Assembly (NCBI GenBank): GCA_964036315.1
Contig: OZ038488.1
Location: forward strand, 68,525,842 to 68,589,841
Length of the DNA: 64,000 bases
Origin: Acanthosepion esculentum
Taxonomy: Eukaryota; Mollusca; Cephalopoda; Sepiida; Sepiidae
Reading direction: 5' to 3'
Under the pieces are notes generated by a model, which was given only the letters and a program-made list of their open reading frames with translations, was not told where the DNA came from and made no database searches. The position numbers and the translations under genes are program-made. Every line of letters starts with the position of its first letter. The stretch's first letter is position 1. This document shows positions 1-10,289 of the stretch, one piece after another.

Positions 1-46
1 TGGCTCTCCAGCCTTACTTGGGGTGAAATGTTTTTTTTTAAAAAGA
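1..46 (+). repeat. LINE 3' end at window edge
   Basis: CAGCCTTACTTGGGGTGAAATG followed by an A/T run matches the terminus of the LINE-C copies; the rest lies outside the window. Confidence 0.4.
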
Positions 47-235
47 TGTTTTAAGTCAAAGGTATTTATTCATGCATATTCGTACTGACAAAAAAGCTCC
101 ACGGAATACAAAGAAAAAAGTTAAAGAAACTACCGTAGAAACCTGTGCTCTACACTCATGAATTTGACATTAATAATAGAATCTCCTTCTTCGATGATTA
201 ATTAGACTCTAATAGTTACAATTTTTGTACTTCAT

Positions 236-240
<5 letters not shown>

Positions 241-305
<65 letters not shown>
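241..305. repeat. (TA)n microsatellite
   Basis: About 32 uninterrupted TA units. The minus-strand frame across it is an artefact. Confidence 0.97.
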
Positions 306-311
<6 letters not shown>

Positions 312-659
312 CTGTGTAAAATCCTGTCTTCTTAATTACAAATGTGAATGTTCTGAAAGATGAAAGATATAAAATAGTTGTTATAAAAACATGGTTAACC
401 GAGCGAAAACGGTTTCTTATTTTACAAACAATTGAGCAACATGAAAAAAAAAAACATTTATCAACAATAATTTTTCCAACCACGTCGTTGACAAGCAAAT
501 AAATTTAGCTTTAATTTAAAGAAGTTTAGAAAGAGTAACACAAACATCTTCATATAAACAAAAATAAAAATATCATTAAGTTAGTCTATTGAGACCAGAT
601 GTGCCGTAACTAAAAAGATGAAAAAGTCATAAAAATATAATTCGTCGGCACATAACACT

Positions 660-660
<1 letters not shown>
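306..660. other. Unassigned AT-rich sequence
   Basis: No gene, repeat partner or structured element seen. Only chance frames. Confidence 0.6.

Positions 661-663
<3 letters not shown>

Positions 664-696
<33 letters not shown>
664..696. repeat. (TA)n microsatellite
   Basis: About 16 units, then a short CGCACACAC tract. Confidence 0.97.
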
Positions 697-697
<1 letters not shown>

Positions 698-905
698 GCA
701 CACACATTTTCGAGCGTTATTATTGTGAATGCTGGTATGTGAAGTAGAGGTCTCATTTTCATTTTAAACAATGTGTCGTACGTCTATCGGCCTGCGTATT
801 CGATAAATCTCAATAAAGAGAATGCATATTTCAAACAAGAGTATCGACTATAATAACATTTGAAGGAAGTAAGATAAACGTCGTTTTAATATATATATAT
901 ATATA

Positions 906-959
906 GCCATCCACAAACAGACTGTTTCGCTGTATCACAGCTCTTCAATGTGGCTAGAC
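906..959 (-). ncRNA. Hammerhead ribozyme-like motif, type I minimal form
   Basis: On the minus strand, stem I CCACA pairs perfectly with UGUGG after the cleavage site. The first core box is UUGAAGA (consensus CUGANGA, first base changed). Stem II is GCUGU-GAU-ACAGC. GAAA follows, then a two-pair stem III CA-GUC-UG, then the triplet GUU. This order matches a type I hammerhead with the very short stem III known from Penelope-like elements and retrozymes. The C-to-U change in the core predicts weak or absent cleavage. Activity is untested. Confidence 0.6.
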
Positions 960-1112
960 ATACGATTGTTTCAAGCCGGGATCGAAACCCGACAGATATA
1001 TATATGTCTAATATAAATGTCTAATTTGTCACAGATCCTACCCCTAGGCTATCGTTGCACGTCAAAGAGAAAGGGAAATTTTAACGTTTTCTATACGAAA
1101 TACGCCAGTGGA
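906..1112 (-). mobile_element. tRNA-derived SINE with hammerhead (family S3)
   Basis: Read on the minus strand, the element begins CTGGCGTATTTCG. It then has a tRNA-like A box (TAGCCTAGGGGTAGGA) and B box (GGTTTCGATCCC, one extra T relative to consensus), and ends in a hammerhead-ribozyme-like module followed by (TA)n. The A-B interval is expanded by a short TA insertion. Related copies lie at 39358-39510 and 47112-47397. An internal RNA polymerase III promoter is expected from the boxes. Mobilisation would depend on a LINE that I cannot identify. Confidence 0.7.
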
Positions 1113-1489
1113 CAGGAGAGCTCAATTGATCGTTGAAGAGCAATGTGGTATGTATATTAAGGTTATGTCTCTTTGACTTTTGTAAAATAATTGATTTCCT
1201 GTATTATAATTCGATGAACTTTTGTTAAAAGATAATGAAGAAGGATTTAGTTCAGTTTATTTTTTTAAAATGTCAGACCCAAGACGAAATTTTTTAAAAA
1301 TCGTATATAAGTATAATAATAATATGACTTTCTGGAGTCTTCTAAAACTTTATAGAACCTTCTAGAACTTGTTTTTGTTTACTTGTAAGTTTGTATATTA
1401 TGCTATAGGTATAAACTGTTAAATGCGTTAAAAATACGTAAGAACTATCCAGTTACATCGTTCATTCAATTAAGTGCCATACGTGATAC
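1113..1489. other. Unassigned sequence
   Basis: No gene seen. An isolated GAANNTTCNNGAA site (1355-1367) fits a heat-shock element but is expected by chance in a window this size. Confidence 0.6.
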
Positions 1490-1690
1490 ACGCTTGGGAG
1501 ATCATGTATCGAAAGATACATGACTGACGAGGTAGATTTTTACCGCAGTAGGTTGCCAGTTTTTCTGAGGTACACTGGTTGCCAACCAAGACTAAAAACC
1601 CAATTTGTCCTGCTATTCAATCCATATCTGGGGGAAGAAGAGATGGATTCATACCTTTCCCTAGGGGATTTGTGCGCAAGTGAAGCAAAT
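1490..1690 (-). mobile_element. tRNA-derived SINE, family S1 (partial)
   Basis: Minus-strand copy of the family at 49779-50010: it shares the ...GGCAACC.GT... and CCTACTGCGG segments, the CTCGTCAGTCATGTATC terminal part and the pyrimidine run before a GAT-rich stretch. The tRNA-like head is missing or unrecognisable here. A perfect 9-bp hairpin lies at 1502-1523. Confidence 0.6.
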
Positions 1691-2000
1691 TCAAAAATAA
1701 AGCTTTTGAAATATTTTGATTTTTGGCCTTATGGTAAAAACGAATTTTTGAGTTTGAGGTGACCTTTTTCAAGAACTGAAACAAAATACATACGTTTTTC
1801 ATTCCGTTTGAACAAAAGGTCATTGATTTGTGACATAGGAACATAGGGTTACAAAAAAGGCATAACCCCAATATATATGTGTATCTGTGTGTTTGTGTGC
1901 GTGTTTGTATACACACATCCAAGCACACATCAAATATATGTATGGTAAACAATATAAAAATATACTTAGTTTTTGGCTGTTTTTGTAGCTTCAGTTTCAT

Positions 2001-2006
<6 letters not shown>

Positions 2007-2078
<72 letters not shown>
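2007..2078. repeat. (TA)n microsatellite
   Basis: About 36 units, abutting repeat S5. Confidence 0.97.
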
Positions 2079-2081
<3 letters not shown>

Positions 2082-2421
2082 TTGAAATCAAATATAGATC
2101 AAATATGGATTGGGATACGACGAAATAAAAGGCTAAGAACAAATGGGAAACGTTTATAAATTTAACGTTTCGCTTTTATTAAAGCTTCATCAGAAAATGA
2201 AATATGAAGGAGGAAAGAAAATGCTGGTATTTTTATATTTCTGTGTTGTTTGATTTTCAGATCTCAGACCACCCGATAATTGCGTGAGAATGCATAAAAC
2301 GTTTAGTTGTGGTCGGCCACGGTTCACCGAGAATTTATTTAGAAATATTAAATCTCTGCCAATTAATAAGACATTCAATTTTCTTTCTCCGGTTTGTAGC
2401 AGATTCACAGTTGTTTATTTC

Positions 2422-2424
<3 letters not shown>
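2079..2424. repeat. Dispersed repeat family S5, copy 1
   Basis: Starts at the edge of a (TA)n array and shares with 6199-6320 the segment GGAAACGTTTAT...TTTATTAAAGCTTCA..AGA.AATGA. It is bounded on the right by another (TA)n array. The part right of 2215 is not shared with the second copy, so the boundary is uncertain. Confidence 0.45.
2155..2200 (-). ncRNA. Hammerhead-like core in repeat family S5
   Basis: Minus strand: CUGAUGA, stem II GCUUU-AAUA-AAAGC, GAAA, then CGUU pairing with AACG across a 9-nt AT loop, and GUU. Stem I does not pair. A second copy of the repeat (6199-6320) has CUGGUGA instead, so this copy is the better preserved one. Confidence 0.35.

Positions 2425-2498
<74 letters not shown>
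2425..2498. repeat. (TA)n microsatellite
   Basis: About 37 units, closing the S5 region. Confidence 0.97.
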
Positions 2499-2499
<1 letters not shown>

Positions 2500-2501
<2 letters not shown>

Positions 2502-2930
2502 TAAGATATATTTAGGCACAATTTATTCATCCAAACAAGTTTGAGCGCTATTCTTAACACATTATTCGAAGATTGGAAAAATATAATAAAAAATTAAACT
2601 TGTTTGGAGACAACAGTATATATCTGGAAAACCGGAAGTCAAAATGACTACAATTGAGAGAAAAGATGAAAAAGAAAATAAAGGTAAAAAAAAATAAACA
2701 AGGATTGTGTGTAAAGTGAAACAAAACGACGAAAAAATATAGCCACGGCATTCTATACATACGCACATACGTGCAGACGGTTGCATAGGCGCACGAGCGA
2801 AAACACACAGGCACACAACAATATGAAAAAAACTTGCACCAATGGAAAGTGCATATAAAAAAATCGATAAGTATAACTACTGAATTGCTAATACCCACTG
2901 ACGAGTTGATGGTGTAATTCCCGGAGGCTC

Positions 2931-2931
<1 letters not shown>
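2500..2931. other. Unassigned sequence
   Basis: No recognisable gene or repeat partner. Overlapping minus-strand frames of 84-114 codons are Phe/Ser/Cys-rich and look accidental. Confidence 0.55.
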
Positions 2932-2964
<33 letters not shown>

Positions 2965-2997
2965 GAGAGAGAGAGAAAAAGAAAGAGAGAGAGAGTA
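2932..2997. repeat. (GA)n microsatellite
   Basis: Imperfect GA/GAAA run. Confidence 0.95.
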
Positions 2998-3175
2998 AAA
3001 TTCCAGACATAACTAAAAATATAGCTTAAAAAGGACAATATGAATAAAAACAAAAGGAAAACCTATCTTAGCCGACGAGTTTTGTCTTCAGATGGACTTG
3101 ATCAAAGCAAACTAATTTGCATTGGCAAATTTCATTAGAGGACGATACGCACCGGTTAAGTTTTCCTTTTGTCTT

Positions 3176-3260
3176 CACATACACACGCACACACATGCAC
3201 ACACAGACACAGACACACACACACACACACACACACATACACACACACACACACACTCAT
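3176..3260. repeat. (CA)n microsatellite
   Basis: CA repeat with scattered G and T interruptions. Confidence 0.95.
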
Positions 3261-4056
3261 ATATAGTTTAAATTTTGATTTGTTTATCGGGGGTGTAGAA
3301 ATAGGTCGTATATACATATATAGGGAGAGACAGTGTCGTCATAGGTATCAACATTGCGTGATGACAGTCAGTTTCACACCTCAGTACGAGTTCAACGTAA
3401 AAGCACTGTTCACCGTTGTTCATTACGATGTGCCAGTATAATCGCTGTTTCTCCAAATTTACCAGTTGCATTACACTGTAAAAAATGTGTACATTGATAT
3501 TTGCACAAACCCCTTCCCCAATCCATATGTATATATTTTCGAATATGCTTCTTCTTAGCAAAGCTTGAAGCAGAACAATAGATATAAATGACTGCATGCC
3601 ATTATTTTTCTCTTCTTATTGAATAATGTATTTTGGCCTTTGTACGTTGCGATAGCGAACATTTCTTTCTGGAATAATTTACAGTTATTTTATTCCGCTT
3701 TGTAGTTCATAGTTTCTTTCAATACCTTCCAATCAATTATGGGAAAGACTTTATTCTTTTCGTTCTTTTTTTTTCAAGTTCTATGCCTATTTCGAATAGG
3801 CAGCGCGGTTTTAATATCGAATATTTAATAATTAAAATTTTAATTTAATTTTTGAATAGGCAGGGATATTTTAATATTTATATGTCTCTACTGACATTTC
3901 TTGGTTATAAAATCGCTGCTTGAATGGTCTCTCCGCTGAACCAAATGTAGATCGCCTTATAAACAACATTATTTATTAAACAGTTTCCATTGACAGGGCA
4001 CAAATATGGATTTGGACAATTACATATTGCATACTGGATTCTTGGTTTCGAATCTT
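3261..4056. other. Unassigned sequence
   Basis: Nothing convincing. The 109-codon minus frame (3268-3597) has no motif. A partial direct repeat TTCGAATAGGCAG/TTTGAATAGGCAG lies at 3791-3863. Confidence 0.55.
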
Positions 4057-4065
4057 CTAATTCTT

Positions 4066-4145
<80 letters not shown>

Positions 4146-4146
4146 T
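4057..4146. repeat. (TTC)n(TTA)n compound microsatellite
   Basis: About 12 TTC units switch to about 17 ATT units. Frames giving poly-Ser/Tyr or poly-Leu/Ile here are artefacts. Confidence 0.97.
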
Positions 4147-4721
4147 ACTATGAAAAGATTGCCAATGCATAGCATGCAACTATCTTAAAAGCAACAACAA
4201 GAGTAAGTAGCTTAGTTCTTGAAGTCACTGTTCATGTCTTGGTTATTTCATTTAAGCAAACGATGCTGAAGCTGCCTATTTTATTCAATGAATACCATTT
4301 GCACTGCTAACGTAGTTAGTTTTAATCTTGTTTGTGTTGATCGTGAAGATGATGGTACCTGACTATTTGGCCACCTATCGCAGACGGTTGACAACTATTA
4401 TCATGCTCGTCTCGCAGATCACTTCGCTGGGATAATAGGTTCGATAATCAACGGCTGCCCCCCACCCCACATGTGTTAAGAAGATCACAGTGCGTAAATT
4501 TGATGAGATATATTCCTACGCCAGATGTTTCTTCCCACTCGCGTGTCAGTCCTTTTGTATTTCTAAAAAAAGCTTTCACCTACAGGCCCATCGGATATTA
4601 TCTTTCGAAGGATCTCTGGTTTTCACAATGCCTATTATGCCTTTTTAATTTACTGTCCAGACAACTAAAGCAGTATGGTTTTCCCAGAAAGCGATTTTCA
4701 GCAGTAAATACAACGCATACA
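4147..4721. other. Unassigned sequence
   Basis: No gene. ATAGGTTCGATAATCAACG near 4434 is B-box-like and might mark an eroded SINE. Confidence 0.5.
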
Positions 4722-4882
<161 letters not shown>

Positions 4883-5156
4883 AGAATATAAAGGTAGTTG
4901 GTCAGACCGGAGTCAGTCCAAAGGATAGATAATTTAATTTAAGAAAAAGCTCAAAGCACAATTCTAAAAATTGAATGTGTAGATCTGATAATAATATTGT
5001 TAAAAGTTTGAAAAATTCACCATTAACACGATCCGGGTTTCAAGTTGTATCATAAATAACTTCCATTTTTGTTTATCAAATTTATTCTTAAAATAATTGA
5101 GTCAATTTACATTTTATTCAGTTATATATTAACTATTACTTGCAATGATCTGCTGT

Positions 5157-5158
5157 AC

Positions 5159-5227
<69 letters not shown>
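5157..5227. repeat. (TA)n microsatellite
   Basis: TA run with one C interruption, left of the foldback element. Confidence 0.96.
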
Positions 5228-5229
<2 letters not shown>

Positions 5230-5312
5230 AATGTAAAAGAATGAAGAGTAAGATTTCAGCGTTCAAAACATTAATTTGAAACAGAAAAGTAGAGACGTAA
5301 TATTTATTCATT

Positions 5313-5479
5313 ATGCAGTGTTACATTAGAATATGCACATACCCACTACAAAACTGTACATCTTGTCGCATCGTGATTCCCCACCTGATGAAACGTTAAA
5401 AAAAAGTTTTCGTTTTTTTAACTTTCTAACAAGATGTGCAGTTTTGTAGTGGGTATGCGCATGTTCTAATGTAACACTG

Positions 5480-5482
<3 letters not shown>
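5313..5482. repeat. Foldback element with ~52-bp arms
   Basis: GCAGTGTTACATTAGAATAT...ATCTTGT (5313-5365) is nearly the reverse complement of 5429-5482. Differences are few (for example GCACATA against GCGCATG). The loop holds a second hairpin, GTTAAAAAAA with TTTTTTTAAC. A (TA)n array follows directly. Confidence 0.8.

Positions 5483-5484
<2 letters not shown>

Positions 5485-5567
<83 letters not shown>
5485..5567. repeat. (TA)n microsatellite
   Basis: About 41 units between the foldback element and the minus-strand S2 SINE, whose 3' end it touches. Confidence 0.97.
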
Positions 5568-5571
<4 letters not shown>

Positions 5572-5765
5572 CGTTATTTTTATAGATACAAATATTTAAG
5601 TAAATGCTCTGTTTATAATAAACAGTATTAACAACATTTATCGGCTTGAATGTCCGAGAAATTTCATGGAAAATATGTGCTCTCAGATAGGAATCGAACC
5701 TGTATCCTACATGGAACCGTCATATAGTCAGACGTGCTACACCATTTAGCTACAGAGGAATTAAA
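5568..5765 (-). mobile_element. tRNA-derived SINE, family S2, minus copy of an inverted pair
   Basis: On the minus strand it begins CCTCTGTAGCTAAATGGTGTAG (A-box region), with B box CAGGTTCGATTCCTATC, and ends ...ATCTATAAAAATAACGTATAA at a (TA)n array. Its 3' 160 bp are nearly the reverse complement of 5925-6075. Confidence 0.7.
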
Positions 5766-5879
5766 AAATTTTTTTCGACATCCATTTTATAATATATGAC
5801 GTCATTTGTTTACGTTAAAATACGCTTCGAGCAGATATGAGCGTTCGAGAGAAATCATGGGAAATTTGTAGTTTGACAG

Positions 5880-6077
5880 CAGTAATTCGACCCTGCTGAC
5901 CATATGCTATCAGGTTTTATGATGGTTCCGTGTAGGATACAGGTTCGATTCCTGTCGGAGGACATATTTTCTATGAAATTTCTCGGACATTCAGGCCAAT
6001 AAATGTTGTTAATGCTGTTTACTATAAATAGAGCATTTATTTAAATATTTGCATCTATAAAAATAACGTATAAACAA
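5880..6077 (+). mobile_element. tRNA-derived SINE, family S2, plus copy of an inverted pair
   Basis: Contains GGTTCCGTGTAGGATACAGG, B box GGTTCGATTCCTGTC, TTTCTCGGACATTCAGGCC and the family tail ATCTATAAAAATAACGTATAA. Together with 5568-5765 it forms a long inverted repeat with a spacer of about 115 bp. The tRNA A box is lost. Confidence 0.65.
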
Positions 6078-6116
6078 CAAATATATTAAAATAATTGTCG
6101 AACTTAGTCCATTTCA

Positions 6117-6117
6117 T

Positions 6118-6197
<80 letters not shown>
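6117..6197. repeat. (TA)n(GA)n compound microsatellite
   Basis: 14 TA units followed by about 26 GA units. Confidence 0.97.
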
Positions 6198-6198
<1 letters not shown>

Positions 6199-6200
<2 letters not shown>

Positions 6201-6320
6201 AGGATCAAATATCCGACAAAATGATAAGTTAAAGGAAATACGACAAATAGGAAACGTTTATCAATCTAACATGTTTCACTTTTATTAAAGCTTCACCAGA
6301 GAATGAGATATGGAGAAAAA
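6199..6320. repeat. Dispersed repeat family S5, copy 2
   Basis: Matches 2085-2205 in the same orientation and also sits directly after a microsatellite, (TA)n(GA)n. Its hammerhead-like core is damaged (CTGGTGA on the minus strand). Confidence 0.5.
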
Positions 6321-6660
6321 GAAATACTGATATATCTATTTTTTATATACTGTATTTACAGATTCAGCAGCCTTAAAAAAAAACGTTTTAACAGTCTGAT
6401 CATGATGGTAATTGATGGTACCTGAAAAAAAATGCTATGGTATTAGCTAGATGAATACATCATTGCCACTTGCCTAAGTTCGCTTGTCCCACACAGGTGA
6501 CATTTTAAAACTTGGGAGGTACTTCTGCCGCACCCAATATATGCGTCTGAGAGTGCGTGTGTGTATAATTATATATGTATTATATATTACGTATATATGT
6601 ATGTATATATACATATATAAGTGAACAGTTATACAAATACAAAGCTGTAACATACAGTAG

Positions 6661-6694
6661 TCCCCCTTTTTCTGTCTGTCTGTCTGTCTGTCTG

Positions 6695-6755
<61 letters not shown>
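6661..6755. repeat. (TGTC)n(TC)n compound microsatellite
   Basis: Tetranucleotide CTGT units pass into a long CT run. Confidence 0.96.
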
Positions 6756-6757
<2 letters not shown>

Positions 6758-6834
6758 GTGTTTTAGGCTGCTTAATTTTGTGAAGTGGGTCAAGCCGAGC
6801 AATTTTCAGCATCGCTTGCACACATAAACTCACA

Positions 6835-6900
6835 GACACGAACACACACACGCACACACACATACACACACACACGAACATATATGTGTGTGTGTGTGTC
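6835..6900. repeat. (CA)n then (TG)n
   Basis: ACACAC run, a short centre with ATAT, then TGTGTGTG: a small inverted microsatellite. Confidence 0.9.
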
Positions 6901-7239
6901 GTGAAAAAACTGTAAAAATTTTATCGTTCTTGGTGCCGATATGCGTGACAGTCTTTTTTTCAATTCGAAAAAGCCAAGCGTTGTTGAAGACGACCATTTG
7001 GTTGAGTGCCTGCTATTCATACTGATGGCAATGCAGTTAATGTCTGTCGTGTTGACAGCGAAAAAGATGGCGCCGGTTAAAAGTGATGAGAGACGAAGCT
7101 CCCTAGTCGAATGATGTTGACTTTTCTGTTGTTATCATCCTTGACGAGGGGCGCTGACCCCAGTCAGGTGATGAATGATTAAGTTTACACACTTGGACAC
7201 TAGTGGAAAAAAAAGCTTACCAACTTCCACATGATCTGT
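6900..7239. other. Unassigned sequence
   Basis: Mixed composition, slightly richer in G and C around 6980-7170; no motif or repeat partner seen. Confidence 0.5.
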
Positions 7240-7399
7240 AAATTTCTCTTTCTTTCATTCACTTGCCTTTATTTCCCCAGTTTTCATTGAATTCTTCTTG
7301 TTTTCATCTTCACTTCCTCTTATTAGTATTAGTTTCTTTCTTTCTTTTTCTTACTTTTTCTTTCTTTCTTTCTTTTACTTTCTTTTTTCTTTCATCTTT

Positions 7400-7430
<31 letters not shown>

Positions 7431-7985
7431 TAAAACATGTCTATCTTTTGTAGTCTTGTTTATTTTTCTCTTTTTTCTTGTCTTCTTCATTTTAATTTTT
7501 CTCAAATTTTTCTTTCTTAGTCCTAACTTTTTCTTACATTCTTTTTCATTAGTTTTCTTCTTCCTTCTATCTTTTCTTTATTAGCATTGTTCTTTCTTCT
7601 CTTTCTTTCTTTTTTGTTTGTTTGTTTCTTTCTTTTTTGTTTGTTTCTTTCTTTCTTCTTAATCTTGTCCTTTCTTTCTCTTTTCTTTTTCCTTTCTTTT
7701 TCTTTTAATTTTGTTCATATTTTTCTTGTTCCTCCTTGTCTTTCTTCGACATGACTTTCTTTCTTTTTCCTCAGGCTTCTTTTTCCCCATCTTTTCTTTA
7801 TTATTCTTTTTCCTTTCTTTCTTTCTTTCTTTCTTTCTTTCTCCTTAAAGTTGTTCTTTCTTTCTTAGTCTTGTCCTTTTTTTACCTTTTCCTTTTCTTC
7901 TTCGTTTTAATTTTTCTCAGACTTTTCTTTTTCTTTTTTAGTCTTAACTTTTTCTTACTTCCTTTTTCCTCAGTTTTCTTCTTCC

Positions 7986-8018
<33 letters not shown>

Positions 8019-8040
8019 GTCAAACGTGTTTTTCTCTCTT
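7240..8040 (+). repeat. Polypyrimidine tract rich in (CTTT)n
   Basis: About 800 bp in which the plus strand is almost wholly T and C, with (CTTT)n or (TTTC)n runs at 7335-7430, 7800-7845 and 7985-8015. Motifs such as TTAGTCTTGTCCTTT recur irregularly, suggesting an older diffuse tandem repeat. The 109-codon frame at 7736-8065 is a low-complexity by-product. Confidence 0.9.
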
Positions 8041-8494
8041 TATGTTAGGTAGTTATGGTTTTTGAAGTAATCCTTTCCCACCAGTATGGCTCGCTAGTAA
8101 CTAAAAAATATTTTTAAGATATTTGGAAATGAGACAAGGAAAAGGAAAAACTGAATTCAGGCCTTTCTCTACAGTTGTGAAGTGAATACAGCAGCCCGAG
8201 TCAAAATTCGATCTCGGTTCGCCGTTAGCATTTGCAACTGTTACGCTGCCGTGCATCTTATACTATGGTCAGTTAATTTTATAAATATTAGGCAGAATTC
8301 ATAGTTGTTGCATTCTAAGTATTTTACAAGCCTAGTGAAAAATCTTTGGAGTCATTCATAATTTTTTGCTTTTATTTTATTTATTTATTTATTTTACTAT
8401 ATAAAGGATCTTTGATCCCATAGAAAGATTTTATGGAGTTACTTTTTCTTTTACTGCCCATAATACTCTTTGAAAAAAGACTGTCATATAATTT
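8041..8494. other. Unassigned sequence
   Basis: A minus-strand tRNA-like stretch (AGATCGAATTTTG, 8195-8215) may be SINE-derived. Otherwise nothing. Confidence 0.5.
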
Positions 8495-8617
8495 GTGCTT
8501 TTGGGAGGAGTAAGTGCTGCAAGTATTCACAGGAATTTCGTGAATGATTAAAAAAAAGATGTACATGATGTCAGCACTGATAGGAGCTGAGTCAATAGAG
8601 AAAATGGGGAAACTGGC
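8495..8617 (+). repeat. Copy of mariner 3' segment
   Basis: GCTTTTGGGAGGAGTAAGTG through GAGTCAATAGAGAAAATGGGG matches 10668-10780 with few changes. Its neighbours differ, so this is a separate fragment of the same element. Confidence 0.7.
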
Positions 8618-9047
8618 TTTAGTAATAAGCCCTACAAGGAAGGCTGCTGGAAATTGGAATAGCATCAAACAGATTGATGATTTGATTACAGCTGACAAAA
8701 TAATCGTTATTGCAAAACTCCGTGAAAGCCTTCAGATGAGCCATGATAGTACTTTTCTTATTGCAGTCTCTTGGCTGCTCAGATACACGTGAATAGTGGG
8801 CCTCCAGATGGCTGGCAAATTCTGTGAAGGAACAGAGAATGAACAGAGAGCACGCTAAAACTTTTATCTGTTTAGGCTTATGAATCAAGCATTCAAAAGA
8901 CAGCGGTATTTCAATGGTGATGGTTAAGTGAAGCAGATAAGTATCACAGGGTTAAGAAAGCGGAGAAGAAACTATTATGTCGGACAAACATGCCCTCATT
9001 CAAAGATGGAATACCATGATCGAAAAAGGAGACTATGCTGTATTTTC
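8618..9047. other. Unassigned sequence
   Basis: Follows the mariner-derived fragment. The 82-codon frame 8544-8792 begins inside that fragment and has no recognisable domain. Confidence 0.5.
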
Positions 9048-9412
9048 TTTCTATCTGCCGTGTCCTTTCAGGACATAGGCGATCATGGATTTCCACCGCC
9101 CTCTATCATTTGCAGCTGTCAACAAATGTCCTTCCCTATGCCACCTCCCACAGACCACGTTCTGTCATCCGCTAGGTATGTCATGCGTTGTTTCACTTGT
9201 CTCTCTTTTCCTCTATTCGATCCGCTAGTATCAGATTCTTCAGGCCCTCATTCTTCAGGAACTTCAGCTGCGTCTTCCTGATGTTAAGTGTAAGCCACTC
9301 CTTGTTTGCAATCTCTCTAAGACCTCATCGTTGCTCCCACGCCCGGTCCATGAGATCCATAGCATTCTTCTGTAGAACCACATCTCCGTCGCCTCGAGTC
9401 AGTGAAATCTAT
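9048..9412 (-). pseudogene. LINE-A 3' end
   Basis: Minus-strand, 5'-truncated copy of the non-LTR retrotransposon whose best frame is at 25773-26189: it encodes a VVLQKNAMDLMDR...-type frame and the RKTQLKFLKNEGLKNLILADR-like segment. It ends in GTCCTTTCAGGACATAGGCG. Many frameshifts. Confidence 0.6.
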
Positions 9413-9649
9413 AACTGTGATTTTTGGTGGCAGTTCTTATCTCATCAAACCCCCTTTTTCACACCGAGGGCAACGTAGATTGTCTAAAGAGTGTTAAAAA
9501 AAATCAACCTGCTCTATAGATTACACGTCACAGTTAAGAGTACATTGGTATTACGCGAACACACCTTACATTTTACAAAGCATTGACAGCATCCAAGGTG
9601 AATTAAAGGAGCTATGACGTTCTCCGTGTCAATTGAAGGCTGCATATTC

Positions 9650-10045
9650 TTTCTTTTTATGTGCCATGTCCTTTCAGGAGGTAGGCGATGATGGCTCTCC
9701 ACCTCACTCTATCCCTTGCAGCTCACAACATGTTCCTTCCCTCTGCTTCCTCCCCCAGACCACGTTCTCTTATCCACTTGCATAACCCCAGCAGGTGCGT
9801 CCCGCGTTGGTTTCCATTGTCTCTTTTTCCCTCTATTCGACACGAGTGTATCAGATTCTCTAGGCCCTCCTTCCTCATTCAGCTGCCTCTTCCTGATGTT
9901 AAGTATAAGCGTCCTCCTTGTTTGCATCCTCCCTAAGACCACATCGTTGCTCATATGCTCGGTCCATGATATCCTCAGCATCCTTCTGTAGAACCACATT
10001 TCCGTCGCCTCGAGTCTCTTCTTTACCTTTGAGGAAATCGTCAAC
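9650..10045 (-). pseudogene. LINE-A 3' end with deletion
   Basis: Minus strand codons: TISSKVKKRLEATEMWFYR, RMLRISWTEHMSNDVV, LILNIRKRQLNEEGG; the FLGHVMRK segment present in other copies is deleted. The remainder is in a shifted frame. It lies about 240 bp from the copy at 9048-9412 in the same orientation. Confidence 0.7.
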
Positions 10046-10289
10046 ATTCGCTGCCGTCTTGGGACTATGCATTCATTTTGGCATATTTTGTGCGCTTCAT
10101 TAAAACTATTGTAATTACAAAAGAAATGGTATTACATTGTGACTGAACCTGGTATATATGCACGCATCTTATTTACAGTTTATAATGCGGAGTCAAGGGA
10201 TTCGTGAATAAGCTAAAATACATAATATTTCACCCTTTCATGCCTCCTGAGTTATATACTGGGTGTTTCACAACTGTTGAAACAAATCA

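Noticed and set aside
1355..1367. Perfect three-unit heat-shock element GAANNTTCNNGAA
   Set aside because: Nine fixed bases are expected about once in several hundred kb per strand, so a chance hit in 64 kb on two strands is not surprising, and no gene is near.
5384..5425. CTGATGA in the foldback loop as a hammerhead
   Set aside because: No GAAA box follows a suitable stem II on the plus strand; the local fold is a simple A/T hairpin.
7736..8065. 109-codon Phe/Ser/Leu frame resembling a membrane protein
   Set aside because: Translation of a polypyrimidine tract; hydrophobicity follows from TTT/CTT/TCT codons.
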